Below, in pieces: positions 24,854 through 36,761 of a stretch of 64,000 nucleotides of DNA. The notes under the pieces are model-generated. The model was not told the origin of the DNA and searched no databases. It saw only the letters and a list, made by a program, of their open reading frames with translations. The stretch lies in the NCBI GenBank assembly GCA_002723075.1, contig PBNJ01000022.1:1-64000 (forward strand), read 5' to 3'. The translations under genes were made by a program, and so were the position numbers. The first letter of the stretch is position 1; each line of letters opens with the position of its first letter. This stretch comes from Flavobacteriaceae bacterium. Its GTDB lineage: Bacteria; Bacteroidota; Bacteroidia; Flavobacteriales; Flavobacteriaceae.

Positions 24854-25831
24854 ATGAAAACACAATTTTCTTACTCCCCGTTTTTTTTGTTGCCTTTGTT
24901 TGCTATCTTGTTTCTCATTACGAGTTGCGGATCTTTCAGTCCTGTTGGATACTACAATGACGGTATTTATGGCGATATACCTCCCCCTGAAAAACAATAT
25001 AATAACAAAACTGATGGTAAGTACTACAAAAAGTATTTTGGAGATAAGGCAAAAGAATTAGCAGATAACAACCGTGACATGGAAGTAGACTCGCTTTCCA
25101 AACCCACGCAAAACAATCGAGACATAGACAATATCAACATCAATGTATATGGATATGGATCACACGGGTTTTATCATGACTATAATTACCACTGGAAAGA
25201 TTATTACTATCGACCTTGGTGGAGACATTATCGATATCGTCCTTGGCATTCTTGGTCGTATTACTACGAGCCTTATTATTACGGATGGTCACACTACAGC
25301 CCTTATTATAGATATTATCCTTACTCCTATTATGGATACAACCCTTACTATCATTATTACGGATCGAGCTACTACACCAATCCAAACCAGTATGTGGCAA
25401 GTAGTGGGCGGCGAGGCGCTCCAGTAAGGGCAACTTCCAACATGAGAAGCAATTCTACAAATTCATTGAGCGGGGATTCTTACCAAATTCAACGACGTTT
25501 TGCTAATGGTACTATCAATACGGTAAACTACAATGTTGGACGTCGTACATCAAGCAACGCATCGACTTCGGCAGTTAAAGAAAGTGGACGAAATGATGGG
25601 TCTAATTTTATGACACGGGATTACTCAAGTAAGCGAAACTATCGGTCTAGCTCGAATTTCAAAAATATCTCTAGTTCAAACAATTCATATCAAAATAGAC
25701 AATCAAGATCCTCAAATAATAATTTCAATACATCTAGGTCAAGCAATCGCTCCTACAACTATGGAAACTCCAGGAGCTCGAGGAGTTCAAGTGGCTCGTC
25801 GTCTAGATCATCTAGTAGTGGCAGAAGATAA
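24854..25831 (+). CDS. Lipoprotein with Tyr/Trp/His-rich core and Ser/Arg tail
   Basis: 325 residues from the ATG at 24854. Lipobox LFLITSCGSF. After an acidic-neutral segment (PPPEKQYNNKTDGKYYKKYFGDKA) comes a remarkable aromatic stretch (YYRPWWRHYRYRPWHSW and on to YYHYYGSSYY, about residues 108-180) and then a long Ser/Arg/Asn-rich low-complexity tail ending SSRSSSSGRR. No enzyme motif. Homologous low-complexity lipoproteins are found beside a FadL-like porin gene in flavobacteria, as here (5-base gap). A structural or adhesive envelope role is possible but unproven. Confidence 0.75.
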   Translation: MKTQFSYSPFFLLPLFAILFLITSCGSFSPVGYYNDGIYGDIPPPEKQYNNKTDGKYYKKYFGDKAKELADNNRDMEVDSLSKPTQNNRDIDNININVYGYGSHGFYHDYNYHWKDYYYRPWWRHYRYRPWHSWSYYYEPYYYGWSHYSPYYRYYPYSYYGYNPYYHYYGSSYYTNPNQYVASSGRRGAPVRATSNMRSNSTNSLSGDSYQIQRRFANGTINTVNYNVGRRTSSNASTSAVKESGRNDGSNFMTRDYSSKRNYRSSSNFKNISSSNNSYQNRQSRSSNNNFNTSRSSNRSYNYGNSRSSRSSSGSSSRSSSSGRR

Positions 25832-25836
25832 CATCA

Positions 25837-27381
25837 ATGACTAATCCTTTGTTTATGAAACCGCATTTACTTCCATTTTTGATTCCTTTTTTGAGTTTAT
25901 GGACATTGACAGCTCAAAACTTAGATCTGGTGCGTGTCATCACTCAGGAAAATATCAGCGGAAACGCCCGCTATGAGGCCATGTCTGGGGCGTTTGGTGC
26001 CTTGGGTGGCAATCTTTCTGCGATTCATATCAATCCTGCAGCGAGTGCCGTATTCATCGCCAATCAGTTTGGCTTGAGCACATCGGCACAATCAACCACA
26101 AACAACACTTCATATTTTGGCACTTCTACTCCCACTGAAAACCGAAATAGCGGACTCAATCAGATTGGTGGTGTATTGATTCTGAAAAACAACAACAAAG
26201 ACATGGGATGGAAAAAAGTTGCCTTTGGATTTAACGCTCAGATGCAAAGCTCCTACAACAATACGATTCAAATCAACGGCACAAATACTGAAAATGGACT
26301 GGATACTTATTTTCTGGATTATGCCGCTGGAAAAAATGGGGGTACCTTTGGTTTGAATGATGGGGAAACAGTACGAGATGTTTATCAATTTTTTGGAAAA
26401 TCTGCTGGTTATGGATTTGAATATCAACAAGCATTTCTTGGTTACCAAGGGTATATTTTTGATTACTTGGAGGACGATAATCTGTTTCTTTCCAATGCGA
26501 TTTATTCTTCCGTTCAACACAATCATAAAATTCAGACAAGTGGAGACAAGTGGGATATGGCATTTACAATTTCGGGTCAATACAATGATTGGCTATACCT
26601 TGGAGCAAACATAAATTTTTCTGGCATCGAATATCGCCAAATCAGTTCAACAACAGAAAGTGGGTATGACTTGAACTCTCCCATGCGTGAAATCTATTTT
26701 CAAAACAATCTCTATACCTATGGTGGTGGCGTCTCTTTACAATTTGGTGTCATTGCCACACCAAACAAAAACGTTCGATTGGGAGCCAGCTTTAAGTCGC
26801 CGACTTGGTATTCTTTGAAAGATGAGTTTTCACAGTATTTGGAAACACAATCAAATGATGCCGAAGGAAACTCATTTAACGATGTGATTGATTTGACCAA
26901 TATCGTGAATGTTTACGAAGATTATACCATCAAAACACCAAGTGAACTGCGCGGAAGTTTGGCGTATATTTTTGGCACAAGTGGGTTGGTCTCATTTGAT
27001 TACATCGTAAAGAGCTATCAAAACACGCACATTGGACCCAACGATAATGATGTGTTTATTGCTCTTAATGATCAAATCGATCAAAGCTGGACTTCAACAT
27101 CGAGCTACCGAATCGGAGGTGAATATCGACAAGGTGGTGTAAGTCTTCGCGCTGGATACCATCTTGAAGAATCACCATACAGCAATGCGAGCATCATAGA
27201 AGATCGCTCGGGATATTCTTTCGGAATCGGATTTAATTTCAAGTCGAGCGTAATCAATTTATCTGTGCTGAACAGCGAGCAAAATCGAAGCCATCAACTC
27301 TATGACACTGGACTTGTTGATCGAGCGAGCAATGCCATCGATTTACAGCAATTTACCGTGAGCTGGAACCTAAAGTTTTAG
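25837..27381 (+). CDS. FadL/OmpP1-like outer-membrane porin
   Basis: 514 residues. The signal peptide is clearest from the second Met at 25855 (MKPHLLPFLIPFLSLWTLTAQ), so translation may start there. The mature N-terminus has YEAMSGAFGALGGNLSAIHINPAASAVF, the motif typical of OmpP1/FadL/TodX channels (variants of GAFTALADDASAIFYNPAG), followed by a beta barrel ending in FTVSWNLKF, a canonical terminal strand with C-terminal Phe. These channels pass hydrophobic compounds across the outer membrane. Probably co-expressed with the upstream Tyr-rich lipoprotein. Confidence 0.88.
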   Translation: MTNPLFMKPHLLPFLIPFLSLWTLTAQNLDLVRVITQENISGNARYEAMSGAFGALGGNLSAIHINPAASAVFIANQFGLSTSAQSTTNNTSYFGTSTPTENRNSGLNQIGGVLILKNNNKDMGWKKVAFGFNAQMQSSYNNTIQINGTNTENGLDTYFLDYAAGKNGGTFGLNDGETVRDVYQFFGKSAGYGFEYQQAFLGYQGYIFDYLEDDNLFLSNAIYSSVQHNHKIQTSGDKWDMAFTISGQYNDWLYLGANINFSGIEYRQISSTTESGYDLNSPMREIYFQNNLYTYGGGVSLQFGVIATPNKNVRLGASFKSPTWYSLKDEFSQYLETQSNDAEGNSFNDVIDLTNIVNVYEDYTIKTPSELRGSLAYIFGTSGLVSFDYIVKSYQNTHIGPNDNDVFIALNDQIDQSWTSTSSYRIGGEYRQGGVSLRAGYHLEESPYSNASIIEDRSGYSFGIGFNFKSSVINLSVLNSEQNRSHQLYDTGLVDRASNAIDLQQFTVSWNLKF

Positions 27382-27419
27382 CAGAAACAAAACCTTGTCA
27401 ACGTAATTTTATAAATAAG

Positions 27420-27427
27420 TATCTTTG
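27420..27427 (+). promoter_or_regulatory. TAnnTTTG box for folE
   Basis: TATCTTTG ending 8 bases before the folE ATG, with TTG 22 bases upstream of the box. Predicts a leader of only a few bases. Confidence 0.5.
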
Positions 27428-27435
27428 TGTTCTAT

Positions 27436-28128
27436 ATGGATGCAATGAAATTTGACAAGTTACTTGAAGAAACCTTTCACGACTTTGACGCAAACGACCA
27501 CCAAAGTAGTTCGGCAGAGACTCCTTTACGTACAGATGCCTTTGATTTATCCGATGATGAAAAAATCTCTCGTATTGAAAATGATGTCGCCAACATCTTG
27601 GAAACTTTGGGAATGGATATGTCCGATGACAGTCTGAAAGGAACACCAAAGCGAGTGGCAAAAATGTTTGTTCAAGAGATCTTTGGAGGCCTACATCCCA
27701 AACGCTCCCCAAAGCTTTCCACTTTTGACAACAAGTATAAGTATGGACATATGCTGGTAGAGAAAAACATTACACTCTATTCGACTTGTGAACATCATTT
27801 ATTACCCATCGTGGGAAAAGCGCATGTCGCTTATATTTCCAATGGTACTGTGATCGGATTATCCAAAATGAATCGTATCGTCGATTACTTTGCCAAAAGA
27901 CCTCAAGTCCAAGAGCGTCTAACTCGTCAAGTTGTACATATGCTACAGTCTGCCCTGGAAACCAAAGATGTCGCTTGTGTCATCGACGCAAAGCACTTGT
28001 GTGTTAATTCGAGAGGAATTCGCGACGTAGATTGCAGTACAATTACTGCCGAATTTGGTGGTGCATTTAATAAGCCAGAAGTTAAAAAAGAATTTTTAGA
28101 ATATCTACGGCTAGAAACTGCATTCTAA
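27436..28128 (+). CDS. folE: GTP cyclohydrolase I
   Basis: 230 residues from the ATG at 27436; the ORF-track start is a GTG three codons earlier inside the promoter region. It converts GTP to dihydroneopterin triphosphate, the entry step of folate synthesis. Zinc and catalytic motifs: STCEHHLLPIVGKAHVAYI (Cys-Glu-His-His) and DAKHLCVNSRGIRD (second zinc Cys). An acidic N-terminal extension of about 45 residues (FDANDHQSSSAETPLRT) precedes the core. Followed 6 bases later by cysS. folP of the same pathway is also in this window. Confidence 0.97.
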   Translation: MDAMKFDKLLEETFHDFDANDHQSSSAETPLRTDAFDLSDDEKISRIENDVANILETLGMDMSDDSLKGTPKRVAKMFVQEIFGGLHPKRSPKLSTFDNKYKYGHMLVEKNITLYSTCEHHLLPIVGKAHVAYISNGTVIGLSKMNRIVDYFAKRPQVQERLTRQVVHMLQSALETKDVACVIDAKHLCVNSRGIRDVDCSTITAEFGGAFNKPEVKKEFLEYLRLETAF

Positions 28129-28134
28129 ACGATC

Positions 28135-29616
28135 ATGAAATCCATTGCTGAACAACGTATTCTAGTATATAACTCGCTAAGCGGAACCAAAGAAGAATTT
28201 AAACCCCTTAACGGGAATATGGTTGGGATGTATGTTTGTGGACCAACCGTCTATAACAATGTTCACCTTGGAAATTGCAGAACCTTTATCTCATTTGACA
28301 TCATCTTTAGGTATTTGAAACACTTGGGTTATAAAGTGAGATATGTACGTAACATCACTGATGCTGGTCATTTAGAAAATGATGCAGACGAAGGAGAAGA
28401 TCGCATCACAAAAAAAGCGAGGATCGAAGAGATTGAGCCTATGGAAGTGGTTCAGAAATACACAGTTGATTTTCACCGAACGCTTGCCAAATTCAATACG
28501 CTGCCCCCGAGTATTGAACCAACGGCTACTGGACATATTGTTGAACAGATCGAGTTGGCCAAACAGATTTTGGAATCTGGTTTTGCTTACGAGGTCAATG
28601 GCTCCGTTTATTTTGATGTGTTGAAATTCAACGAAAGTTCAGCATACGGAAAACTCAGTGGACGAAAGCTTAAGGATATGATCCACAATACCCGCGAAAC
28701 AAGTGGACAAAGCGAAAAGCGAAATCCACAAGACTTTGCATTATGGAAAAAAGCACAACCCGAGCACATTATGCGATGGCCTTCGCCATGGGGCGATGGT
28801 TTTCCAGGTTGGCATTTGGAGTGTACGGCGATGAGTACCAAGTATTTGGGTAAAAAATTTGATATCCACGGTGGTGGCATGGATCTAAAATTCCCTCATC
28901 ACGAATGCGAAATCGCACAGGGCGAAGCCGTTTCCAATTGTTCTCCCGCCAATTATTGGGTGCATGCAAATATGCTTACTTTAAATGGTAAAAAAATGGC
29001 AAAAAGTACAGGAAACAATATTTTGCCTAATGAAATCTTTACCGGTGAGAATGACATCATGGAGCGTCCTTTCTCCCCAACTGTCACGCGGTTTTTTATG
29101 CTTCAGGCACATTATCGTTCTGTTCTCGATTTTAGTAATGACGCCATGCTCGCTTCTGAAAAGGGCTTTTCTAAATTGATGCAAGCACTTTCCCTTTTGG
29201 ATTCAATCAACACTGACACGGAAACGACTGGATTTGATGTTACAAAATGGAAACAAAAGTGCTACGATGCAATGAACGACGACTTTAACACTCCTATCCT
29301 AATTGCTACCCTATTCGATGCGGCTAAATTTGCACAAAATGTGAATGATGGAAGAGAAAGTATTACCAAAGAAGATCTAAATACCCTTCAGTCAACATTT
29401 CATAGCTTTATTCATGACGTACTTGGCTTATCTAAAGAAGTTCAGGGAGTTGATCATTACCTAGAAGACGCTTTACATCTTCTGATAGAATTGCGAAATG
29501 ATGCTCGAAAAAGAAAGGACTTCGTTACCTCTGATAAAATTCGTGATGAACTCTCCAAAGCTGGAATTATATTAAAAGATGGCTCACATGAAACCACTTT
29601 TACTCTAAGACAGTGA
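28135..29616 (+). CDS. cysS: Cysteinyl-tRNA synthetase
   Basis: 493 residues, class I synthetase. HIGH-type signature in [22 protein letters not shown]-type signature in KMAKSTGNN, and zinc ligands in [15 protein letters not shown] and PHHECEIAQ. Charges tRNA-Cys with cysteine in the cytoplasm. Sits between folE and yidD; its stop overlaps the yidD GTG by a few bases. Confidence 0.98.
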   Translation: MKSIAEQRILVYNSLSGTKEEFKPLNGNMVGMYVCGPTVYNNVHLGNCRTFISFDIIFRYLKHLGYKVRYVRNITDAGHLENDADEGEDRITKKARIEEIEPMEVVQKYTVDFHRTLAKFNTLPPSIEPTATGHIVEQIELAKQILESGFAYEVNGSVYFDVLKFNESSAYGKLSGRKLKDMIHNTRETSGQSEKRNPQDFALWKKAQPEHIMRWPSPWGDGFPGWHLECTAMSTKYLGKKFDIHGGGMDLKFPHHECEIAQGEAVSNCSPANYWVHANMLTLNGKKMAKSTGNNILPNEIFTGENDIMERPFSPTVTRFFMLQAHYRSVLDFSNDAMLASEKGFSKLMQALSLLDSINTDTETTGFDVTKWKQKCYDAMNDDFNTPILIATLFDAAKFAQNVNDGRESITKEDLNTLQSTFHSFIHDVLGLSKEVQGVDHYLEDALHLLIELRNDARKRKDFVTSDKIRDELSKAGIILKDGSHETTFTLRQ

Positions 29617-29834
29617 AAAGGCTTTTGATTTTTCCATTTTTGGTTTGTATTAAAATATATCAAACTGCGATCTCCCCTTTTTTTCCAGCAACATGTCGGT
29701 TCCATCCAAGTTGTTCTCATTATGCAGCAAAATCACTTCAAAAACATGGATTATGCAAAGGACTCAACTTATCCATCAAACGCATCGCAAAATGTCATCC
29801 TTGGGGTGGAAAAGGCTATGACCCTGTACCCTAA
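29613..29834 (+). CDS. yidD: Membrane protein insertion efficiency factor YidD
   Basis: 73 residues. Small membrane-associated protein with the family block [51 protein letters not shown], including four conserved Cys. It aids insertion of inner-membrane proteins together with YidC/Sec. GTG start overlapping the cysS stop (GTGA). Confidence 0.93.
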   Translation: MKRLLIFPFLVCIKIYQTAISPFFPATCRFHPSCSHYAAKSLQKHGLCKGLNLSIKRIAKCHPWGGKGYDPVP

Positions 29835-29875
29835 TCGATCAACATCAAAATAGTATATTTACAAAAATTCCAATT

Positions 29876-30709
29876 ATGATTTTATACAAGTTCGAATGGG
29901 CACCTAGTGAAACCATTTTCAAAATCGGATCGTTTGGTCTTCATTACTACAGCTTGATGTTTGTGATTGCATTTGCCGTTGGCTTCTACATGATGCGAAA
30001 ATTTTATCGCCATGAAAAAGTTTCTGAAGAATACCTCGAACCTTTGTTTGTCTTTACCATTGTTGGCACACTTCTAGGAGCACGTCTAGGCGAGGTGTTT
30101 TTTTACAATTGGGATTATTATCAAAATAATTTGGCCGAAATTCTTTTACCAATAAAAGTAACTGCTGATGGGGTAGAATTTACTGGTTATCGAGGACTGG
30201 CAAGTCATGGGGCTGCCATTGGGATTATCACCTCTCTCTATATATATCAAAGAAAATACACCTACAAGCCTTTACTTTGGATTTTGGATCGTTTGGGTAT
30301 TACCGTAGCATTTGCTGGAATTTTTATTCGTATTGGAAACTTTTTTAACTCTGAGATTGTTGGGCTATACAGCAACAGTGATTTTGGAGTTGTTTTCCTA
30401 AATAGAGGTGAAGTATTACCAAGACACCCTGTGCAACTTTACGAATCTTTTGGTTATCTTGTTGTATTTCTAATTCTCCGTCACCTCTATTGGAATACCC
30501 ATCGAAAAGATCAGACTGGCTATCTATTCGGCGCCTTTTTTGTCTTACTATTTGGTGTGAGATTCATCGCAGAATTTGTCAAAGAAAGTCAAGGGGGGTT
30601 TGAAACATCACTTGGAATTCTATCGACTGGTCAATGGTTGAGTATACCTCTTATTCTTATCGGATTATTTCTCATCCGAAGAGCGCAGTCTAAGATCAGA
30701 TCCGTTTAG
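29876..30709 (+). CDS. lgt: Prolipoprotein diacylglyceryl transferase
   Basis: 277 residues with about seven membrane helices. Transfers diacylglycerol from phosphatidylglycerol to the lipobox Cys of prelipoproteins in the inner membrane; several lipoproteins in this window are its potential substrates. The Lgt signature RIGNFFNSEIVG lies near residue 151-162, preceded by GARLGEVFFYNWDYY and GLASHGAAIGI (conserved His). It ends in a 4-base convergent overlap with secDF. Confidence 0.96.
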   Translation: MILYKFEWAPSETIFKIGSFGLHYYSLMFVIAFAVGFYMMRKFYRHEKVSEEYLEPLFVFTIVGTLLGARLGEVFFYNWDYYQNNLAEILLPIKVTADGVEFTGYRGLASHGAAIGIITSLYIYQRKYTYKPLLWILDRLGITVAFAGIFIRIGNFFNSEIVGLYSNSDFGVVFLNRGEVLPRHPVQLYESFGYLVVFLILRHLYWNTHRKDQTGYLFGAFFVLLFGVRFIAEFVKESQGGFETSLGILSTGQWLSIPLILIGLFLIRRAQSKIRSV

Positions 30710-33654
30710 TCTTCCTTTTTTTCTTCGAGGGATTTGTTACGGAGTGTGTCGAACATAATTGGTGTTGCGATAAACATCGAAGAATAGGTACCGACAACTA
30801 CACCAACAATTAAGGCAAACATAAATCCACGAATTGCCTCACCACCAAAAAGAAAAATAGCAAGTAACACGACTAGTGTAGTCAACGAGGTGTTTAATGT
30901 TCGGCTCAAGGTGCTGTTCAATGCACCATTAACCGTTCGATTATACGGCCAACTACTATGTGCTTTTGCATATTCACGAATTCGGTCAAATACAACCACG
31001 GTATCATTTAGAGAGTACCCAATTACAGTCAGTATTGCAGCGATAAAGGCTTGATTAATTTCCATATTAAATGGCATAAACGTGTAGGTCAAAGAGAATA
31101 TCCCCAACACTAACAATACGTCATGGAATACGGCAGCAACAGCACCAAGAGAAAATTGCCACTTTCTGAAACGCAATAAAATGTATAAAAATACCACGAT
31201 TAGTGAACCGAATACAGCCAAAAAGGAATTGTTTTTGATGTCATCGGCAATTGTTGGTCCAACTTTAATAGATGACATAATTCCAATTTGTTTTTCTTCA
31301 CTCGTAGTTATAAAGCTGTCATAATCCGTACCATCAGGAAGATAGGTTTGTAATGCGCCGTACATCAACTGTTGAATTTCATCATCTACGGCAGCACCTT
31401 CAACATCGACTTTATAATTTGTCGTGATTTTTAGCTGGTTGTCGTTACCAAAGATTTTCGCTTCAGCGTTTCCTAGGACAGCAACGAGGTCGGACTGCAC
31501 TTCAGCTGAGTTGATGGCCTTGTCAAATCGTACTGTATACGATCTACCACCTACAAAATCTACACCTTGGTTGAGACCATTGGTAAACAAAGATGTCAAT
31601 GCTACAATGATAAGTAAACCTGAAAGGATGTAGGAGAATTTTCGTTTTGCCAGGAAAGTGATTGTCAAATTTCGGAACAAATTTTTGGTTACAGTCGTAG
31701 AGAAATGCAGTGCTCTCTTTTTTCCAACTCTAGAGTCCACAAGAATCCTTGTAATAAAGATCGCAGTGAACAAAGAAGTGGCGATACCAATCAAAAGGGT
31801 TGTTGCAAATCCTTTAATCGGACCAGTTCCAAATAAGAATAAAATTAATGCAGTTAAACCAGTTGTAATATTAGCATCTAAGATGGATGAAAGAGCATTT
31901 TGAAATCCATCAGAAACGGACAGCTTTAGTCCTTTTTCTCGTGTGAGCTCTTCTCGGATTCTCTCAAATATCAGCACGTTAGCATCAACAGACATTCCAA
32001 TAGTCAAAACAATACCTGCGATCCCTGGCAAAGTCAGTACAGCTCCTAAGCCAGCAAGGATACCAAAAATTAAAATAAGATTTAAAGTCAGAGCGATATC
32101 TGCATAAAGTCCCGCGCGACCGTAATAAAACATCATCCATACCAAAACGAGGAGCAGCGCAATTACAAACGAGTTGATTCCACTTTCAATGGCTTCAGCC
32201 CCTAAAGATGGACCGATGATTTCAGATTGAATAATTTCAGCAGCAGCTGGAAGTTTACCCGCACGCAACACATTCGCCAAATCAGTAGCTTCATTAACTG
32301 TAAACTGACCAGAGATTTCTGAACGCCCACCAGAGATGGCGCCTTTAGAAACACCTGGGGCAGAGTACACCAAGTTATCGAGAACAATGGCGATGTTTCC
32401 ATTTTCACGAAAAGCTTTACCAGTCATTTCCTCCCAAATACGAGCTCCTTTTGCATTCATTTGCATACTAACTGCTGGTGAGTTGAATTGATCATAAGTA
32501 CTTCGCGCATCAACAATCACACTACCCCCTAAAGGAGGGGTATTTGATCGATTGGATCGAATGGCATACAAGTCGATGAGCTCAGAGTTCTGATCGGTTT
32601 TGCTCCATAAAAACTTTGTGAATCTAAGTTCGGCTGGCAATAAGTTTCTAACTTCTGATCGTTGAAGGTAGCTATCAAAAGTAACTTTGTCTTTTTCCGC
32701 AATGCGAACAAGAACAGGTCCAGGAAAATCGATATCGACAACAAGGTCAAAAATTGGATTTTGAACAACAGAAACCGAGTCTTGTTGTGCCTCAATATCA
32801 GCCAACAAATCATCAATTTCTGAATTATCACCTTGTGGTTCTTCTGATGCTTCTTGTGCAACAGTTTGCTTTAAAAGCTCATTTGCTTGAAATAAGAACG
32901 AGGTTAGCTTATCTTTTGATTCGGTCTCCCAAAATTCAAGTTGAGCCGTACTTTGCAATAAATTTTTGACACGTTCAATATCTCGAGCTCCAGGAAGTTC
33001 AACTAAAATACGCCCTGAATTTCCAAGTCGTTGGATATTTGGTTGGGTCACACCAAATTTATCAATACGCTTTCTAAGAACTTCAAAAGCAGAAACAATA
33101 GACTCGTCGATTTTAGTACGAAGAATTGGTTTTACCTCGTCATCAGTCATGTCGATTTGAATATCGTCACTCAAGGTGCGATTCGCAAAGATGCTTGGGC
33201 TTGCAAGGTTTTGATCTCCTTTAAGAGATTCAAACGCTATAAAAAAGCTTTCAATATAGCTTTCGTCCGATGACTTTTGAAGTTCATCAGCTTGCGCAAG
33301 CGACTGATTGAATAACGGGCTTCGTGTGTTTTCAGCTAGACCTTTCAGAATGTCTTTTACAGAAATTTGTAGGATCACATTGATTCCCCCCTTTAAGTCA
33401 AGACCTTTATTGAGTTCTCTGATCTTAGCATTGGAGTATCCAAAATGCTGATCTGTCGAAACAGAGTCGAGATACCGACGCTCTGTTGCATTAAGCACGT
33501 CAAAGTAGTTTGAGGTGTTTTCATCGACTTTTTCCAAAGCATAGGCACGAGCGTTGTCTTCAGTTCGATTGACAATAAATGTGAAAGAGAGCTGGTAAAC
33601 ACTTACCAACACAAATAACACGGCGAATAATTTAACCAGTCCGTTATTTTGCAT
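30706..33654 (-). CDS. secDF: Fused protein translocase subunits SecD-SecF
   Basis: 982 residues: the SecD half (about 1-620) with LNKGLDLKGGINVILQ and a large periplasmic domain containing an acidic insert (EASEEPQGDNSEIDDLLADIEAQQDSVS), then the SecF half (about 660-982) with NQGVDFVGGRSYTVRF. Two sets of six helices; D1/D4-like motifs VLTIGMSVDANVLIFERIREE and VIGYSLNDTVVVFDRIREYAK are proton-pathway signatures. It uses the proton motive force to pull proteins across the inner membrane after SecYEG. A TATATTTG box precedes it. Confidence 0.98.
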   Translation of the reverse strand: MQNNGLVKLFAVLFVLVSVYQLSFTFIVNRTEDNARAYALEKVDENTSNYFDVLNATERRYLDSVSTDQHFGYSNAKIRELNKGLDLKGGINVILQISVKDILKGLAENTRSPLFNQSLAQADELQKSSDESYIESFFIAFESLKGDQNLASPSIFANRTLSDDIQIDMTDDEVKPILRTKIDESIVSAFEVLRKRIDKFGVTQPNIQRLGNSGRILVELPGARDIERVKNLLQSTAQLEFWETESKDKLTSFLFQANELLKQTVAQEASEEPQGDNSEIDDLLADIEAQQDSVSVVQNPIFDLVVDIDFPGPVLVRIAEKDKVTFDSYLQRSEVRNLLPAELRFTKFLWSKTDQNSELIDLYAIRSNRSNTPPLGGSVIVDARSTYDQFNSPAVSMQMNAKGARIWEEMTGKAFRENGNIAIVLDNLVYSAPGVSKGAISGGRSEISGQFTVNEATDLANVLRAGKLPAAAEIIQSEIIGPSLGAEAIESGINSFVIALLLVLVWMMFYYGRAGLYADIALTLNLILIFGILAGLGAVLTLPGIAGIVLTIGMSVDANVLIFERIREELTREKGLKLSVSDGFQNALSSILDANITTGLTALILFLFGTGPIKGFATTLLIGIATSLFTAIFITRILVDSRVGKKRALHFSTTVTKNLFRNLTITFLAKRKFSYILSGLLIIVALTSLFTNGLNQGVDFVGGRSYTVRFDKAINSAEVQSDLVAVLGNAEAKIFGNDNQLKITTNYKVDVEGAAVDDEIQQLMYGALQTYLPDGTDYDSFITTSEEKQIGIMSSIKVGPTIADDIKNNSFLAVFGSLIVVFLYILLRFRKWQFSLGAVAAVFHDVLLVLGIFSLTYTFMPFNMEINQAFIAAILTVIGYSLNDTVVVFDRIREYAKAHSSWPYNRTVNGALNSTLSRTLNTSLTTLVVLLAIFLFGGEAIRGFMFALIVGVVVGTYSSMFIATPIMFDTLRNKSLEEKKED

Positions 33655-33681
33655 GATCGTTTGTTTTATTCAAAAAGCAAG

Positions 33682-33689
33682 CAAATATA
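33682..33689 (-). promoter_or_regulatory. TAnnTTTG box for secDF
   Basis: TATATTTG on the minus strand, 27 bases before the secDF ATG. No good -33 partner. Confidence 0.45.
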
Positions 33690-33722
33690 GTGCTTACTTC
33701 TGATACATGTATAATTGATTGT

Positions 33723-34658
33723 TTACTTGAGAATTCCAGAAAGTGCTTCATTCATCGTCCGCACAGCTGAGGCACTTTTTTCAAAGCTTGCTGACTCCTT
33801 ATCATTTAAGTTTAAGTCCATGATTTTTTCCCAGCCATTTTTACCGATAATTGTTGGAACACCAATACAGATATCCGACTGATTGTATTCCCCGTCGAGC
33901 ATCACAGAGCAGGGAATAATTCGTTTTTGATCGTGTAAAATGCTATTGACAAGATAAGCAACTGAGGCACCGGGAGCATACCATGCCGAAGTGCCAAGTA
34001 ATTTGGTCAAAGTTGCTCCCCCAACCATTGTTGCAGCAGCGACCTCTTCTAGTTTTTCAGCACTGAGAATCGTTGAAATCGGAATTCCATTGTAAGTGGC
34101 AAGGCGAGTTAGCGGGATCATAGCCGTGTCTCCGTGACCGCCAATTACCATTCCGTGAATGTCATTGGCAGGTTTCTCTAAGGCCAGGGACAGATAAGTT
34201 TTAAAACGACTGCTGTCAAGGGCTCCCCCCATACCAATCACTTTATTTTTCGGCAAGCCAGTAGCTTTGAGCGTCAAATAAGTCATGGTATCCATTGGAT
34301 TTGAGACAACAATGATTACGGTATTAGGTGAATGTACCAGAACTTGGTCGGCGACACTTTTTACAATACCTGCATTGATTCCTATGAGCTCTTCCCGCGT
34401 CATTCCTGGCTTGCGAGGCACGCCTGAGGTGATGACTACGACATCGCTATTTGCTGTTTTTGCATAATCCGAGGTGGTACCAACAATTGTGGTGTTGAAT
34501 CCTAGGGTAGTGGCTGTTTGCATCATATCCAGGGCCTTCCCTTCTGCAAATCCCTCTTTGATGTCGAGCAAAACAACCTCACTTGCCATGCCTTGATAGG
34601 CAATTGCATCTGCACAAGTGGCACCTACGTTACCAGCGCCAACAATGGTTACTTTCAT
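33723..34658 (-). CDS. mdh: Malate dehydrogenase (LDH-like type)
   Basis: 311 residues. NAD-dependent oxidation of malate to oxaloacetate in the TCA cycle. Rossmann glycine motif VGAGNVGATCADAIA, substrate Arg residues in GVPRKPGMTREEL, and the catalytic His in GGHGDTAMIPL. The Arg at the loop (RKPGMTRE) favours malate over lactate. Located between gyrB and secDF on the minus strand, with short gaps that suggest its own or shared transcription. Confidence 0.96.
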   Translation of the reverse strand: MKVTIVGAGNVGATCADAIAYQGMASEVVLLDIKEGFAEGKALDMMQTATTLGFNTTIVGTTSDYAKTANSDVVVITSGVPRKPGMTREELIGINAGIVKSVADQVLVHSPNTVIIVVSNPMDTMTYLTLKATGLPKNKVIGMGGALDSSRFKTYLSLALEKPANDIHGMVIGGHGDTAMIPLTRLATYNGIPISTILSAEKLEEVAAATMVGGATLTKLLGTSAWYAPGASVAYLVNSILHDQKRIIPCSVMLDGEYNQSDICIGVPTIIGKNGWEKIMDLNLNDKESASFEKSASAVRTMNEALSGILK

Positions 34659-34700
34659 TTTTATTTATGTATGGGTTATTGTTATGTCTTTGTTATTTTC

Positions 34701-36653
<1,953 letters not shown>

Positions 36654-36673
36654 TTAACTAAATCACAATCTAT

Positions 36674-36681
36674 CAAAGATA
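36674..36681 (-). promoter_or_regulatory. TAnnTTTG box for gyrB
   Basis: TATCTTTG on the minus strand, 38 bases before the gyrB ATG. The -33 element is not obvious. Confidence 0.45.
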
Positions 36682-36761
36682 CTTTTTATTGAGGAAAATT
36701 CACCGATAAAGCACCCCCTAAAAACGTCAAGTTATTAACAATAATGTGTGAAGAAAAGGGG

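Noticed and set aside
25143-25433. Overlapping 94- and 97-residue ORFs on both strands
   Set aside because: Arise from the repetitive Tyr/His codons of the lipoprotein gene (TAT/CAT repeats).
32770-32870. Acidic insert in SecD as a possible frameshift or foreign segment
   Set aside because: The frame is continuous and the flanking SecD motifs are intact; it looks like a normal flexible loop.
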